The notes beneath the pieces are model-generated. The model was not told the origin of the DNA. It worked only from the letters and a program-made list of their open reading frames with translations, and made no database searches. 64,000 nt of DNA. Origin: Fulvia fulva. Taxonomy: Eukaryota > Ascomycota > Dothideomycetes > Mycosphaerellales > Mycosphaerellaceae. The stretch is from assembly GCF_020509005.1 (NCBI RefSeq), contig NC_063024.1, positions 124,001-188,000 on the forward strand, read 5' to 3'. Every line of letters begins with the position of its first letter. The stretch's first letter is position 1. Positions 41,671 to 51,651 of the stretch are shown one piece after another. The position numbers and the translations under genes were made by a program.

Positions 41671-42217
41671 GTTGGCGAAGTGTCTCGTGTGTCTGGACGA
41701 TTGCTTGTGGTGCTATGAGCGTGACTTGACTCAGAGCAGTGGTCGTCAGATAGATGTCGGAGTGTGATGTTCGTATGTTCGTCACTGCAAGAAGAGATGT
41801 GGTGTTTTCCATTGACATTGACATGTGAACGCATGCCGACGTCATGGTTTAGATCTGCTCTTTCAGACCTTGTTTCAGGTCATGCCCTTTCGGGAGCTTG
41901 CTGGTCTGACTATCTCCCTCCGTCAACCCCTCATCAACGCGTCGGCGGAACATTCACTTCAACCCTGCTCGAACCCTGCACACTCCGCAAATCCTTTACC
42001 ATCCGACAGCTCACGAGCTTCCAGCTGAGCAAAGATGTACCTTGCAGACACAATGGCTCCAATCTCCTCCTCTGAACGCTTCTCCCGTCTTCTGCCGTCT
42101 TCTTACCAAGACCAAGGCGTCCTTGAGCACGAGATCAAGTATACTACAGCTACTCCTCCATAGCAGCTTCCATCGTTCTCTTCATACTCCTACAGCTCCG
42201 TAATATCAGTCTTAACC
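41671..42217. other. Divergent promoter region
   Basis: 547 bases between the starts of the EI24-like gene and the plus-strand gene at 42218. It is CT-rich toward the plus-strand start. No gene seen. Confidence 0.4.
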
Positions 42218-43748
42218 ATGGCAACGACAGACCCCTCACTGCTTCCAGGCCAGCCTGTCGCTCCAGATCAAGCACAAGGTGCTCAGATCCCACTGCAATC
42301 GTTCAATGTGCCAGAGTTCCCGCCTGAGGTAGGTCTTCAGCAGATAGAGGTGGAGGAAGAAGAGGAGGATGACCTGGCATAGCACGGCGTGGACATAAAC
42401 ATCTCTACGAGCTCGAGCAATACAGCTCAAGCCATATTTCTTCTACAGCTAACACCTCCTCCACGCAGGCCCAAGGCCTCAAAGCCCTGACCCTAACCGC
42501 CGACATCAAGATGACCGAGTACCAAGAAGAGCTGGAAAAGAAGTCATGGTCAATACCACCTCTGCCTCAATCGATCGAGAGCTTAACGCTGGAGCTCTTC
42601 TCTATGGGATATCCTGCCGGCTTCCTTACAGCATTGGCACAAAGATTACCCAACCTCAAGAGCTTGGTTGTATATTCGCAGCTGTTTGCGGGCATCACGA
42701 ACGAGAGCCAGAAAGACGCGATTGAAGCGTTCAAGACCTGGAAAGACCTTAGAGCGTTGCATCTACTGGATGTCTTCGCAAAGCCGCATTTCTTCGAAAA
42801 CATTGCCCCTTGGGTAACGTACAACACGTCCGAGAAAGAAGGCGAAGGTACGTCCAAAGGTCCAGAAACAGCCATCATTGATCTCCTGCTCGAGACCTAC
42901 ATGTAACACTGACTCCCCGACGTTTACACAGCCCGCCGCGGCCTCATGTTCCTCGAAATAAACTACACCTTCCGCCACACCGACGAAGACTTCATGGGCA
43001 AGATCCAAGCCCCCGAGCTCCCCCTCCTAATTGGCCCCGGCCTAATCTCCTGCTCCCTCAACCTCTCCGAGCCCGAGAGCGCCGAAGACGACCCCGACGA
43101 CCCCACCAACGTCGAAGGGGAACCCGGGAAAGAGGGCATCATGGCGTTCAACAAGAGTCTCGCAGACCCGCTTGTTGAAGCCTTGACAGATGAGAAGACG
43201 GCGCCGGAGGGGCTGAGGGCGTTGAACACGACGCTGTACACGCTGACTGCGGAGATGTTGCAGAAGGTGTTGGAAGTGCAGAAGAATACTATGGTCTTGC
43301 AGGCTACGGCTGAGGTTGAGCCGGGGGAGGACTATAAGAAGAAGTTGTTGAAGGCGTTGGAGGTTTGCAAGGACTTGGAACAGGTGGAGATTATTGCAAA
43401 CCCTTCATTGCAATTCTTTATGGAGGTGCAGAATCCACGTGAGTATTTCTACAGCTATCTGATTCCTACCCACAGCGGCTTCCCAGTACCACAGACGATA
43501 GCAAATATCTCGAAGCAATGCTGACATGAAGCGATCATATAGGTTCTGGTGTCATGGCCAAAACGTTCCCTGCCGCGGACGATCTGGACACGCTCTCGAA
43601 GCAGTGCGAGAAGCTCTCTGGCTTCAAAGCGAATGTGCTGCGTACCACCAGTATGGGTAGTGTCGAGTGGGAGCGTAAGGATGGAAAGTGGGATGGTGGT
43701 GTACAATTGGCCAACGGTGTCGTGGCCACGGGCCAGGTGTCGGTGTAG
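42218..43748 (+). CDS. Conserved protein of unknown function, LRR-like
   Basis: Four exons (42218-42328, 42469-42847, 42932-43438, 43543-43748) encode 400 residues. Introns are 140, 84 and 104 nt, with donors GTAGGT, GTACGT and GTGAGT, and CTGAC or CTAAC branch sites. All junctions keep frame. A Pro/Gln-rich start leads to leucine-rich strands such as GLKALTLTADI, SIESLTLELFSMG, LPNLKSLVVYS and DLRALHLLDVF, which suggests a short LRR-type fold. An acidic loop (EDDPDDPTNVEGEP) and helical segments follow. I recognise no named family and see no F-box. It may be related to the many F-box/LRR-like proteins of these fungi. The long first intron carries possible alternative acceptors. Confidence 0.7.
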
Positions 43749-43821
43749 AGATGAGCGCGTCCTGCATTGGCCGCTCCCAAGTAGATATGACTGTCCATGG
43801 TGCTCGCAGTACAGTGCCAGA

Positions 43822-45471
43822 TCACCACTCCGAGTCCTCGCTGTCATAGTCGGTTTCATAATCAGTGTAGTAGCCCGCCAAGAGTTTCGTCTCATCGGGA
43901 TCCACGCGGCCGTCGAAGTACTCGTCCTTGGTGGCTTTGGCCTTCTCCAGCAACTCAAGATTCTTCCGCACCATATCCATATGGAGGTCTGATAGAGCGT
44001 CCTGGATCTTAGCGAGTCGAATCTGCAGTATTTTCTCCTTCCGTGCGCTCTCAAACAGTCCGAAGTGAGCATATCGATCGTCTGCCCCACACAGGATTGC
44101 GTCGAGATGCTGCTGGACAAGATCCACCATCTCGTAACCACATTCGCTTGGGTAGCTCCCACATGGTCGGTGGCCGAACAGAGGGTTGGTCAGGCCACCG
44201 AGGCGCACAGCCGCTTGACCATGCGATATGACAAGCTGCATTTGCTTCAAAGTATTTGGCACCGATGCTGTGCCATTCACGTCGTTCGCGATGCGAGCCT
44301 TGAGCTCTTCCCGACAGTCGCCAGTGATCCTCATGGAGCTGACATTGCGTAATCGGCGAAGTGGGCGTAAAGTTGCAATGAGCTCCTCATCCTCTAGACG
44401 ACCCAACTTCGTGATATCGACCTGGACGCTGTGAAGACAATGTTGGTCCATCAGAAAGCTGGTCAATGTGACGAGGCAGCTGTGAAGATACGCCAGGCCG
44501 CGATGAGCGAACTCTGGTAGTCGATTGGCGCTGGGGTCATCAGTCAACGAGCGCGACAGCTTCAGCTGCGTAATTCGTTTGAGGAAGTCTGGATAGATTG
44601 CTGTGCAGTTCAGGAGGCGACCGAAGTCAGTCTTGCCACGCTGAGTCACGAGCGTGTTATGCACAAGAGCTCCTGTTTCTAGTCTGTCGTTCCCTCCGGC
44701 GTGCTCAATAGGCTTGACCTGAGCGCTGAAGCGTACGTCCACAACGTTGTCGTACAGAATTTCCTTTGCCTCCACGTAGGCAGCCTTGCAAGTACGTAGG
44801 ATCTGAGCATAGCACATGCGGCGATGCGGGCATGTTTCCACGTCGAAGGTGAGGAGCTCAGCGTAGACTAGATTTCGCATTTCTGCTGGGAGATCGAGGA
44901 AGCGGAAGGTCGCCTTGCGATCTGCGTCCTGAAGAGCTCTGATGTAAAGCGGTTTGAGAGTTGTGCCGGCTGGATATAGGTCCTGCAGTCCGCGTGCATC
45001 GACAAATCCCTTGAGCTCGCGCGCGGTACAAAGCTGATAATCGAGCTGATGGTCTTTTGCGATACGGTAAGGTCCAATGCGGTTCGTGTACACGCTCTCG
45101 AAGATGTCGCGAATGCCTTCTGGTCGTTCCAAGCGAAGTCGTGGGCTGCATGCAGACTTTTCCGCCAGACATGGCTCACATCCGCACTCATCGACGCAGT
45201 AATCGTCGTCGCACTCCTCCTCACACTCACACTCGCACTCACAACCTCCGGTGTGGTTCTCGTAGTCGCTCTCTGGGCAAGCACAGTCCAGGTCTCGATT
45301 GAAGAAGTGTTCGGGCGATCGTAGATATAAAGGCAGCACTGGTTCTTGTCCCTCCGCTGCGTTTGTTGTGTGTATGAGGTCTGGACACTCGTCGTGTCCA
45401 CAGGAACTCGCGGCGTGCTTCAGTATGATGGACGCGTCGGCAGGAGATATGATCTGGGATGGCGGTGCCAT
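43822..45471 (-). CDS. F-box-like protein with a Cys/acidic-rich segment
   Basis: Intronless, 549 residues from the ATG at 45471; an in-frame ATG at 45729 would add 86 residues of non-protein-like composition, so I prefer the downstream start. Near residue 75-105 there is a dense Cys/Glu/Asp segment (GGCECECECEEECDDDYC, then CGCEPC). About 100 residues later comes FRFLDLPAEMRNLVYAELLTFD, the F-box-like start of a family common in Dothideomycetes and Eurotiomycetes that lacks clear Skp1 evidence. The rest is helical, with a charged C-terminus ending in an Asp/Glu/Tyr-rich tail. Target unknown. The Cys-rich part could bind metal, but that is a guess from composition. Confidence 0.7.
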   Translation of the reverse strand: MAPPSQIISPADASIILKHAASSCGHDECPDLIHTTNAAEGQEPVLPLYLRSPEHFFNRDLDCACPESDYENHTGGCECECECEEECDDDYCVDECGCEPCLAEKSACSPRLRLERPEGIRDIFESVYTNRIGPYRIAKDHQLDYQLCTARELKGFVDARGLQDLYPAGTTLKPLYIRALQDADRKATFRFLDLPAEMRNLVYAELLTFDVETCPHRRMCYAQILRTCKAAYVEAKEILYDNVVDVRFSAQVKPIEHAGGNDRLETGALVHNTLVTQRGKTDFGRLLNCTAIYPDFLKRITQLKLSRSLTDDPSANRLPEFAHRGLAYLHSCLVTLTSFLMDQHCLHSVQVDITKLGRLEDEELIATLRPLRRLRNVSSMRITGDCREELKARIANDVNGTASVPNTLKQMQLVISHGQAAVRLGGLTNPLFGHRPCGSYPSECGYEMVDLVQQHLDAILCGADDRYAHFGLFESARKEKILQIRLAKIQDALSDLHMDMVRKNLELLEKAKATKDEYFDGRVDPDETKLLAGYYTDYETDYDSEDSEW

Positions 45472-46106
45472 CCTCACGTTCGTCCACGAGAGTTTTGCTG
45501 TATCGTCTAAGATGGTGTCCTTGAGCGGAAGCCTCTCTTGTGGTATTGTAACTTGTGAAGGTACTGAAGTGCGGTTGCGATGAAGTGAAGTCGGAACAAG
45601 ACCAGGAGGGAAGTCGCGCGCTAGGCAGCAGCATGTGCCGGACGCGACGCGACGTGCTAGTCGTTGCACTGGAATAGGAAGTCGCGACGGTCTCCGATGA
45701 TCATTCAACTGTGCTGCAACCGAGTGCACTTTTGGAGCACACCCGTGTCTCGCTGTATCATCTGCGCGTTCGTATCAGCGTATGGTTGCTAGTATTCGTA
45801 GCTCGGAGCAGTGCCATCAATCTGACCTGGCTGTAACGATCTTGACTTTTCCACTGCGAGCCCAATGGGGGAGCCAATATCCTCAGCAACGCCTGTGAGG
45901 CCTACGATGTCTTACACATTGATCAAGAAGCTGCGGAACAGCCCTGAGAACAAGTAGAACATTGCTTTCATCGATCTATCTTGGCAATCCTTTTCATGCC
46001 TTTAACGCCCGCCGATGCAACACCCCTACGGCAAGCTAGCACCAGCGCCACCTATCGCGCTCCAGCTGCTGGTCGGTTGCCCAACCTATTCGTGTCTCGT
46101 CGTGAT
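45472..46106. other. Intergenic region with no gene seen
   Basis: Upstream flank of the F-box-like gene and downstream flank of SSZ1. The frame opposite SSZ1 that begins here (45981) is a shadow of that gene. Confidence 0.4.
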
Positions 46107-47879
46107 CTAAGCGCTACCATTCGCCTGCGGCTGGCCAGCCTCAAGGCTACCTCTAACACCACCCTTACCGCCAACTTCCCTTGCAACAACAGTCACAGCA
46201 AGATCAGCAGCCACATTGACCTGCATCTCAACCTTTCCGCCCTTCTTCACGCCCTTGATGCCAACCTCTGCGAGAGCCTTGCCAGCCTTCCAGACCTTCT
46301 CCCTAGTCTCCTCCGGCTCATCATCCGAGTCATCCTCATCCTCGTCATCGTCGTCCTTGTTCCCATTTGTGGCTGGCTTCTGCGCTTGCGTGACCTTGAT
46401 CTCTCGTACACCCTCTGCGAGCTTCAGAAGTACGTCACCGCCAGCTTTGACGGGGATCTGGACTGTTCTCCGCACAGGGACTGGTGTCTGTGGTGGGATG
46501 ATGACGGCGAACTGGTCGTCGGCGGTTGCGAGGCCGATGGCGCTTCCGAGATGGGGTGTGACGGTCACTACGGCCTCAGTGTTCTCCTCAATATCTTGCT
46601 GCTCGAACTCTGCGATAAGGGACGCTTGGATCGCGGCACCTCGTGGAGTGAGCTCACTTGGGTTGACTGCGGTCGGGCTTGTGCTTGGTGCGATGACGTT
46701 AGTGCTCTCTGGGAAGTGCGACTGGAGGTTCGATGCAATCTTTGGAGTGTGTGCAGTACCGCCGGAGATGAGGATCTCGTCGATGTCGAGGATGTCGAGG
46801 TCGGCCTTCTGTACTGCGCTCTCAATCAGACGGGTGAAGGACATAAGGACCTTGTTGGCGAGAAGCTCGAATCGTGATCGGTTGACGCTCAAGCTGAAGT
46901 CGATACCGTCGGAAAGCGATTCGATCGAGAAAGATGCAGAGGCACTCAAGCTGAGTGCTTTCCGCACGGCTTCGGCCTCAAGTGTGAGTTTAGACAAGCT
47001 GCGCTCGTTCTCGCGGGGGTCCTTGGAGTTCTTGTTCTTCTTGAGGAACTCCTTTGCTGCGTATTCGATCAAGACCTTATCCAAGCTAGTGCCACCCAGA
47101 TCGTAGTCGTGCGCAGTAGCCAAAGTGCTGTAGATGCCGCCTCTGCTCGAAATGACCGCAACATCGGATCGTGAACCACCGAGATCTGCCACAATGACGT
47201 TCTTGTCTTGCGAAGACTGAGCCTCGCCGTTGAGTTGGACCTTTGCATCGTGTGCAAGAAGTGCCGATGTTGGCTCGTTGATGAACTGCAACACCTCAAG
47301 GCCGGCTTCTTGTGCAGATTTGGTGAGAGCCGTCTTTTGTGCGTCTGAGAAGTCGGATGGGACTGTGATGACTGCTGCATTGACAGTCTTGCCAAGATAG
47401 TCGGAAGCAGACTGCTTCAGTCTCCGCACATGTCTTGTGGTCACCTCGTCAATGGTCAATGTGCTCTTCTCCGGCTTTGGTCCATCCTCCTGCTCTGACA
47501 CTTTCTCTTGCACCTGGAACGCTACTGAGCCGTTCTTATCGATTGGGTGTGCGCTCGCTTGGCATGGCGAAGGGTCGATCTCCTTGAAGGACTTGCCAAT
47601 GAAGTCGCGGAAGTGTGTGATCGTGTCTCGTGGGTTGCGAACAATCTGTGCTTTGGCTTGGGCGCCGTGGTACTCCTCACCGCTGACGTATGAGAGGATC
47701 GAAGGGATCTGTCGGTCACCGTCTGGGTCTGCGATGACCTCTGCCTTGCCGTCGGAAGGGTTGGTGTAGGCAATGCTGCTGTACGAGTTGCCGAATGAGA
47801 CTCCGATTGCGACTCGTCCGGATTGTGTCTCCTGCTCGACCTGTGCAGGCGTTGCTGTGCCTGAGGTTTGTCCGCTCAT
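46107..47879 (-). CDS. SSZ1: Ssz1-type Hsp70, ribosome-associated complex subunit
   Basis: Intronless, 590 residues. An Hsp70 nucleotide-binding domain is visible: VAIGVSFGNSYSSIAY at about 23-38 in place of the usual GIDLGTT phosphate loop, FINEPTSALLAHD, VIVADLGGSRSDVAVIS, and the later ILISGGTAHTPKI. The substrate-binding part is short and ends with an acidic run (DDDDEDEDDSDDEPEE). The altered phosphate loop and reduced C-terminus are typical of Ssz1, the atypical Hsp70 that pairs with the J-protein Zuo1 to form the ribosome-associated complex, which helps fold nascent chains at the tunnel exit. It is head to head with RRP40, the starts being 192 bases apart. Confidence 0.9.
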   Translation of the reverse strand: MSGQTSGTATPAQVEQETQSGRVAIGVSFGNSYSSIAYTNPSDGKAEVIADPDGDRQIPSILSYVSGEEYHGAQAKAQIVRNPRDTITHFRDFIGKSFKEIDPSPCQASAHPIDKNGSVAFQVQEKVSEQEDGPKPEKSTLTIDEVTTRHVRRLKQSASDYLGKTVNAAVITVPSDFSDAQKTALTKSAQEAGLEVLQFINEPTSALLAHDAKVQLNGEAQSSQDKNVIVADLGGSRSDVAVISSRGGIYSTLATAHDYDLGGTSLDKVLIEYAAKEFLKKNKNSKDPRENERSLSKLTLEAEAVRKALSLSASASFSIESLSDGIDFSLSVNRSRFELLANKVLMSFTRLIESAVQKADLDILDIDEILISGGTAHTPKIASNLQSHFPESTNVIAPSTSPTAVNPSELTPRGAAIQASLIAEFEQQDIEENTEAVVTVTPHLGSAIGLATADDQFAVIIPPQTPVPVRRTVQIPVKAGGDVLLKLAEGVREIKVTQAQKPATNGNKDDDDEDEDDSDDEPEETREKVWKAGKALAEVGIKGVKKGGKVEMQVNVAADLAVTVVAREVGGKGGVRGSLEAGQPQANGSA

Positions 47880-48071
47880 CTTGACTGTATGTTCTACTGG
47901 AGAATGTCAGTATTGTACAGTATAGCAAGAAAACGGCAAAAGGCTCTGGCTATGTTGGCAGTAAACTTGCTGGAAACTACTCAAAAAAGCTTCGGATCTA
48001 TCCGGAACCTTATACATCGATAAAGCACCTCTTGCATTCGACCTTAACCACCTGCAAAACACAACACCAAC
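47880..48071. promoter_or_regulatory. Compact divergent promoter of SSZ1 and RRP40
   Basis: Only 192 bases separate the two start codons, so both genes must be driven from this interval. Both serve general RNA/protein synthesis, which would fit shared growth control. No specific binding site is assigned. Confidence 0.5.
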
Positions 48072-48803
48072 ATGGCCACCATACTACTGCCTGGCGAGCA
48101 GATCCCCACCGACCAGCTACCGCGATCGAAGAAAGGCATCCTCACCCTCGGCCCCGGTCTCCGCCACATCCCACCCCAAACAATCCTCACCACCACCTCG
48201 GGCACCCTGCAAACCGACCCCAAAAAGTCCGCTCTCTGGCTTGAACACCCCAACGGCCGCTACCTCCCCTCAGTCGGCGATCTAATCGTAGCCCAAGTCC
48301 ACCACTCCGGCTCCGACGTGTACTTCTGCATTCTGACACCTCACACACCTCACGCCTTGCTGGGCCAACTCTCCTTCGAAGGCGCCAACAAAAAGTCCCG
48401 TCCACAATTGAAAGCGGGCGATCTGGTCTACGCGAGAGTCGCTAGCGCCTCAAGATGGGAGGACACGGAGATTGAGTGTGTTAGTAGTGCGACGGGGAAG
48501 GCGGAGGGGATGGGGCCATTGAGTGGAGGGATGTGTTTTTGGATCAGCACTGGTTTTGCGAGGAGGTTGATGATGGGGACAGATAAGGAGGGAAAGAGTA
48601 AGGGAGGTGTTGTCGTGCTCGAAGAGGTGGGCGAGAAGGTGAAGTTTGAGGTTGCGGTGGGTAGGAATGGGAGGGTCTGGGTTGACAGTGGGAGTGTTAG
48701 GGAAACGGTCATGATTGGAAGACTGTTGAAGGAGGTGGATGAGAAGGGGCTGGATGTAGAGACCCAGAAGAAGCTGGTGAAGAGAGCCTTGAAGGACGTT
48801 TGA
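48072..48803 (+). CDS. RRP40: Exosome complex component Rrp40
   Basis: Intronless, 243 residues, the usual size for the family. An N-terminal domain with LGPGLRHIPPQTILTTTSGTL leads into an S1-like domain (about 65-145, GRYLPSVGDLIVAQV and KAGDLVYARVASAS). A KH-type domain follows, with EVAVGRNGRVWVDSGS near residue 200 carrying the GxNG-type turn. Rrp40 is one of three cap proteins on the RNA exosome, guiding RNA to the nuclease channel in nucleus and cytoplasm. The 3' half uses noticeably more G-rich codons than the 5' half, as in several genes here. The gene looks intact. Confidence 0.92.
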   Translation: MATILLPGEQIPTDQLPRSKKGILTLGPGLRHIPPQTILTTTSGTLQTDPKKSALWLEHPNGRYLPSVGDLIVAQVHHSGSDVYFCILTPHTPHALLGQLSFEGANKKSRPQLKAGDLVYARVASASRWEDTEIECVSSATGKAEGMGPLSGGMCFWISTGFARRLMMGTDKEGKSKGGVVVLEEVGEKVKFEVAVGRNGRVWVDSGSVRETVMIGRLLKEVDEKGLDVETQKKLVKRALKDV

Positions 48804-49076
48804 GACGGCACCAAGGAAAGGCACATAATTTTAAGCTGGCTATGAAGCGCTGCGAGGCTTTATGCCTCTGTGCTGGAGCTGCTAGAGAAACGATCCGAAG
48901 CATTGGAAACTGGCTCAGCAGACGCGCGACTCTGGAAGTATTCGCGCGCGATATATGCCGTCGGCTGAGTCCGTGGACGCAAGCAGTATGTTGCTGCATC
49001 AGTGGTCATGGGTCTTCTTTGCAGAAGCGTTCATCGTTCGTGGGAAGACTGTCTTCAGCTGGCGGGCCGCAAGGTC

Positions 49077-50558
49077 TTATAACCTCGATCCTCCTTCGAT
49101 GCGGATACACCTCGCTCTGCTGAGCGTTGGGAGTACGCTTCTGAGCTCGTTCGCGAACTTATAAAGAGTGTTGGCGGTAATACCAGCCCCCACCATCCAC
49201 ATGACAGCCGCTCGAAGCTCAATGGGTGCCGATGGAACTCGACACTTTCCGCACTCAGGCCAGTCGGGCATGAAGCACGAGGCTTCGACATGTACTCCGG
49301 CATCCGCAGTGAGAAGAGGAGGCGGCACCTCTTCGCCTGCTTCTGCTTCTTCGACATCCTCATCGCCTTCTGGACGCTCTTGCCTGATGGTTCTGATCTT
49401 CATCGAGATCACAAAGGAGTCATCATCCTCGTAGACCGCTCCGTGGCGCCATTGAATCGACGGATCCTGGTACTCGAATGCCCAGCTCTGGATCATCGAC
49501 AGCCAAGTCGTGTCTTCATTGCCAATGGTACTTGCCCACTTATGCACAGCCGCGAGACCCGTGAGCGACTTCTTCTGGAACAACTTGGTAGGTTCAACAG
49601 CGATAGGCTCCTTCTGCAAGCTTATGCCGAAGGTGTTCAGCCCGTAGTATATCGGCAATACCTCCTGTCGAATCTGCTTGCAACTCATGGCCAAGTCAGG
49701 CTGCTCACGTCCAGTCGGCGAAGTCGGCCAGATGCAGCTCTTGTCATCGACCACCACGAGCTTCCAGATCCGGTTGCGAACCTCGTCGGGAAGTCCAGTG
49801 AACCAGCCTGCAGTCGGCTTAGCCTTGGAAACAGCTTCTTCGCCTTCCTTCGAGGTTCCCGATCGCTGAGTATCTCCAGCCTGCTCCGCGTCCTTCACCT
49901 TCTCCACCACCGCAAACTCCCTCAACCCATTCGCATCCCTCCACTTCCTCGCCCTCAAAGTCGGCTGGAACAACACACTCGCCAACCTCTCCTCTTCTTT
50001 CTTCTCCTGCCTCTTATCCTCCGCACTCTTGATATCACCCCAACTCATCATCCCCTCTCCACCACCTCCAATCGCCTCCCTCCCCTCCGTCGTCACCGGC
50101 AAGAACTCCCTATCCTGCGAGCGAAGAATACTCATCAGTCCAGGCACCTTCCCCTGCCGTCCCGCCGGCGCAGCGTTATCCTTCCCTCCCTTCGCCCTCT
50201 TGATCGCCATCGCGGCAGCGATCTTCTGCTGCGTTGTGAGCGGTCTCTTGCGGATGTTCCATCCTTCCTGTTTCTTCTGGCCGCGGGCTTTGGCGAGGTT
50301 CTGTTGTTTGAGTGCTTCGACCATGAGATCTGCCTCATCTGGGGGTGCGAAGGAGCGTGCCTTGGACGAAGATTTTTTGGTTGGCGCGTCTGCCATTTCA
50401 GAGCCTGGTGGTGCTTCGCGGGGTTGGTTCTTTGCTTTCTTCTCTTTGATGGCCTGCGCTTTCAGGATCTTGCCTTGGGTTGTTAGGGGTTTGCGGGGGA
50501 TGTGGGGTTTGCGTTTGGGCTTTTCGTCGTGTGAGAGGAGTTTGGATTTGGGGGCCAT
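49077..50558 (-). CDS. F-box-like protein with basic N-terminal half
   Basis: Intronless, 493 residues from the ATG at 50558 (MAPKSKLLSHDEK); the frame is open 35 codons further upstream, but this start follows a typical CA-rich leader. The first 190 residues are Lys/Arg-rich with a repeated RKPLTTQGKI / KRPLTTQQKI unit, suggesting nuclear localisation or nucleic-acid contact. The segment GWFTGLPDEVRNRIWKLVVV (about 255-275) is the F-box-like start seen in a large fungal family, followed by CKQIRQEVLPIYYGLNTFGIS as usual. The C-terminal third is acidic, with a Cys pair (CGKC). No specific role is known to me. The stop is TAA. Confidence 0.7.
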   Translation of the reverse strand: MAPKSKLLSHDEKPKRKPHIPRKPLTTQGKILKAQAIKEKKAKNQPREAPPGSEMADAPTKKSSSKARSFAPPDEADLMVEALKQQNLAKARGQKKQEGWNIRKRPLTTQQKIAAAMAIKRAKGGKDNAAPAGRQGKVPGLMSILRSQDREFLPVTTEGREAIGGGGEGMMSWGDIKSAEDKRQEKKEEERLASVLFQPTLRARKWRDANGLREFAVVEKVKDAEQAGDTQRSGTSKEGEEAVSKAKPTAGWFTGLPDEVRNRIWKLVVVDDKSCIWPTSPTGREQPDLAMSCKQIRQEVLPIYYGLNTFGISLQKEPIAVEPTKLFQKKSLTGLAAVHKWASTIGNEDTTWLSMIQSWAFEYQDPSIQWRHGAVYEDDDSFVISMKIRTIRQERPEGDEDVEEAEAGEEVPPPLLTADAGVHVEASCFMPDWPECGKCRVPSAPIELRAAVMWMVGAGITANTLYKFANELRSVLPTLSRARCIRIEGGSRL

Positions 50559-51651
50559 TGTTGGTGTGGGAGATGGTTTGCTACGTGTGCTGTGGTGAAG
50601 GTGGTAGGATTGGAGGCTCACTGAGCGAAGCTTGTGATCGGCGATGGCGTTCTGCCATTCCAAGGGTAGGATTGGAGGCCCACTCGGCGGAGATTTGGTG
50701 CTGATGGCTGGTGGTCGTGGACAGTCAAGATGGTGACGATGGATGTGGCGGCGGTCTATCGATTTAGTGTTTTGGTAAGTCGACGAGCGGATGTGGAAGG
50801 TGTCGAATGGATGTCGCTAACGAAGAAGGAGCAGAGCCTTATATGGCAGTGGTAAAGACGATAACGTGAAGGAAGTGCACATGCGCGGTATGAAAGAATG
50901 TGATCATGGGGTGAAGCTGAAGTGAAGCTTATACTGACCATAGCACAGGTCACCGCGCCTTCACACTGAGCGCGTTTCAGCTCGCGACGAGCTGAGTGCG
51001 TTGAAGAGTATCACGTCAGCTCCTGCTTGATCAGGTGCAGCCCATGGTAGGCGACGAGGTCGTGTTTCAGCTGGCACCCTGTCCGAGATGACAGTATGCC
51101 TAGCGTCTGAATGTCTGATCAATTTACTCTGACTGTGCAGATGATCGATTGCAAGATAAGGGCTACTGACTGCGACTGCTCATAGCCGTGCTCCAATCCA
51201 TCTGCAAAGATTTACGCTAGCTCACCAGAAATGCGAACCTGGCGCCAATATATTGGCCACTGTATCACATGCTACTTCGCGATAATTCTCAGACAGAATC
51301 AGACTATCAACACAATGGATGTTGGACCCCTTGCGTCGTGAGCCGCTCGAGACAAGTCGTGACGTCGCCAGGAACGAAGTTGAGCATTCCGACGCTGTGG
51401 AGCTCACAACAGCCACGCCTAGATCTGCCTATCCAACCGATGAACGACTGGCGACCATTGCACCACGCCTGCGATATACCCATACGAACGGCATGAACGG
51501 CATGCTGGAACCACAAATAGTCTTGACTGCGCGTCGATACATGCCAGTCCAGGCTCTTGGAAGCATGGCGGCTTTGCTTCATAAGAGCACACTGTTCCAG
51601 CATTGTTGGAGGTCGTTCTGTTCAAGGATCATCACGACGATCTAGGGCAGC
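50559..51651. other. 1.1-kb intergenic region between divergent genes
   Basis: This lies between the start of the F-box-like gene and the start of the PAN/WSC gene. Several short frames overlap in 51222-51645, but none looks like a real protein. Confidence 0.45.

Noticed and set aside
45981..47106. Long frames (about 297 codons each) on the plus strand opposite SSZ1
   Set aside because: They mirror the codon bias of the intact minus-strand Hsp70 gene and have no protein character of their own.
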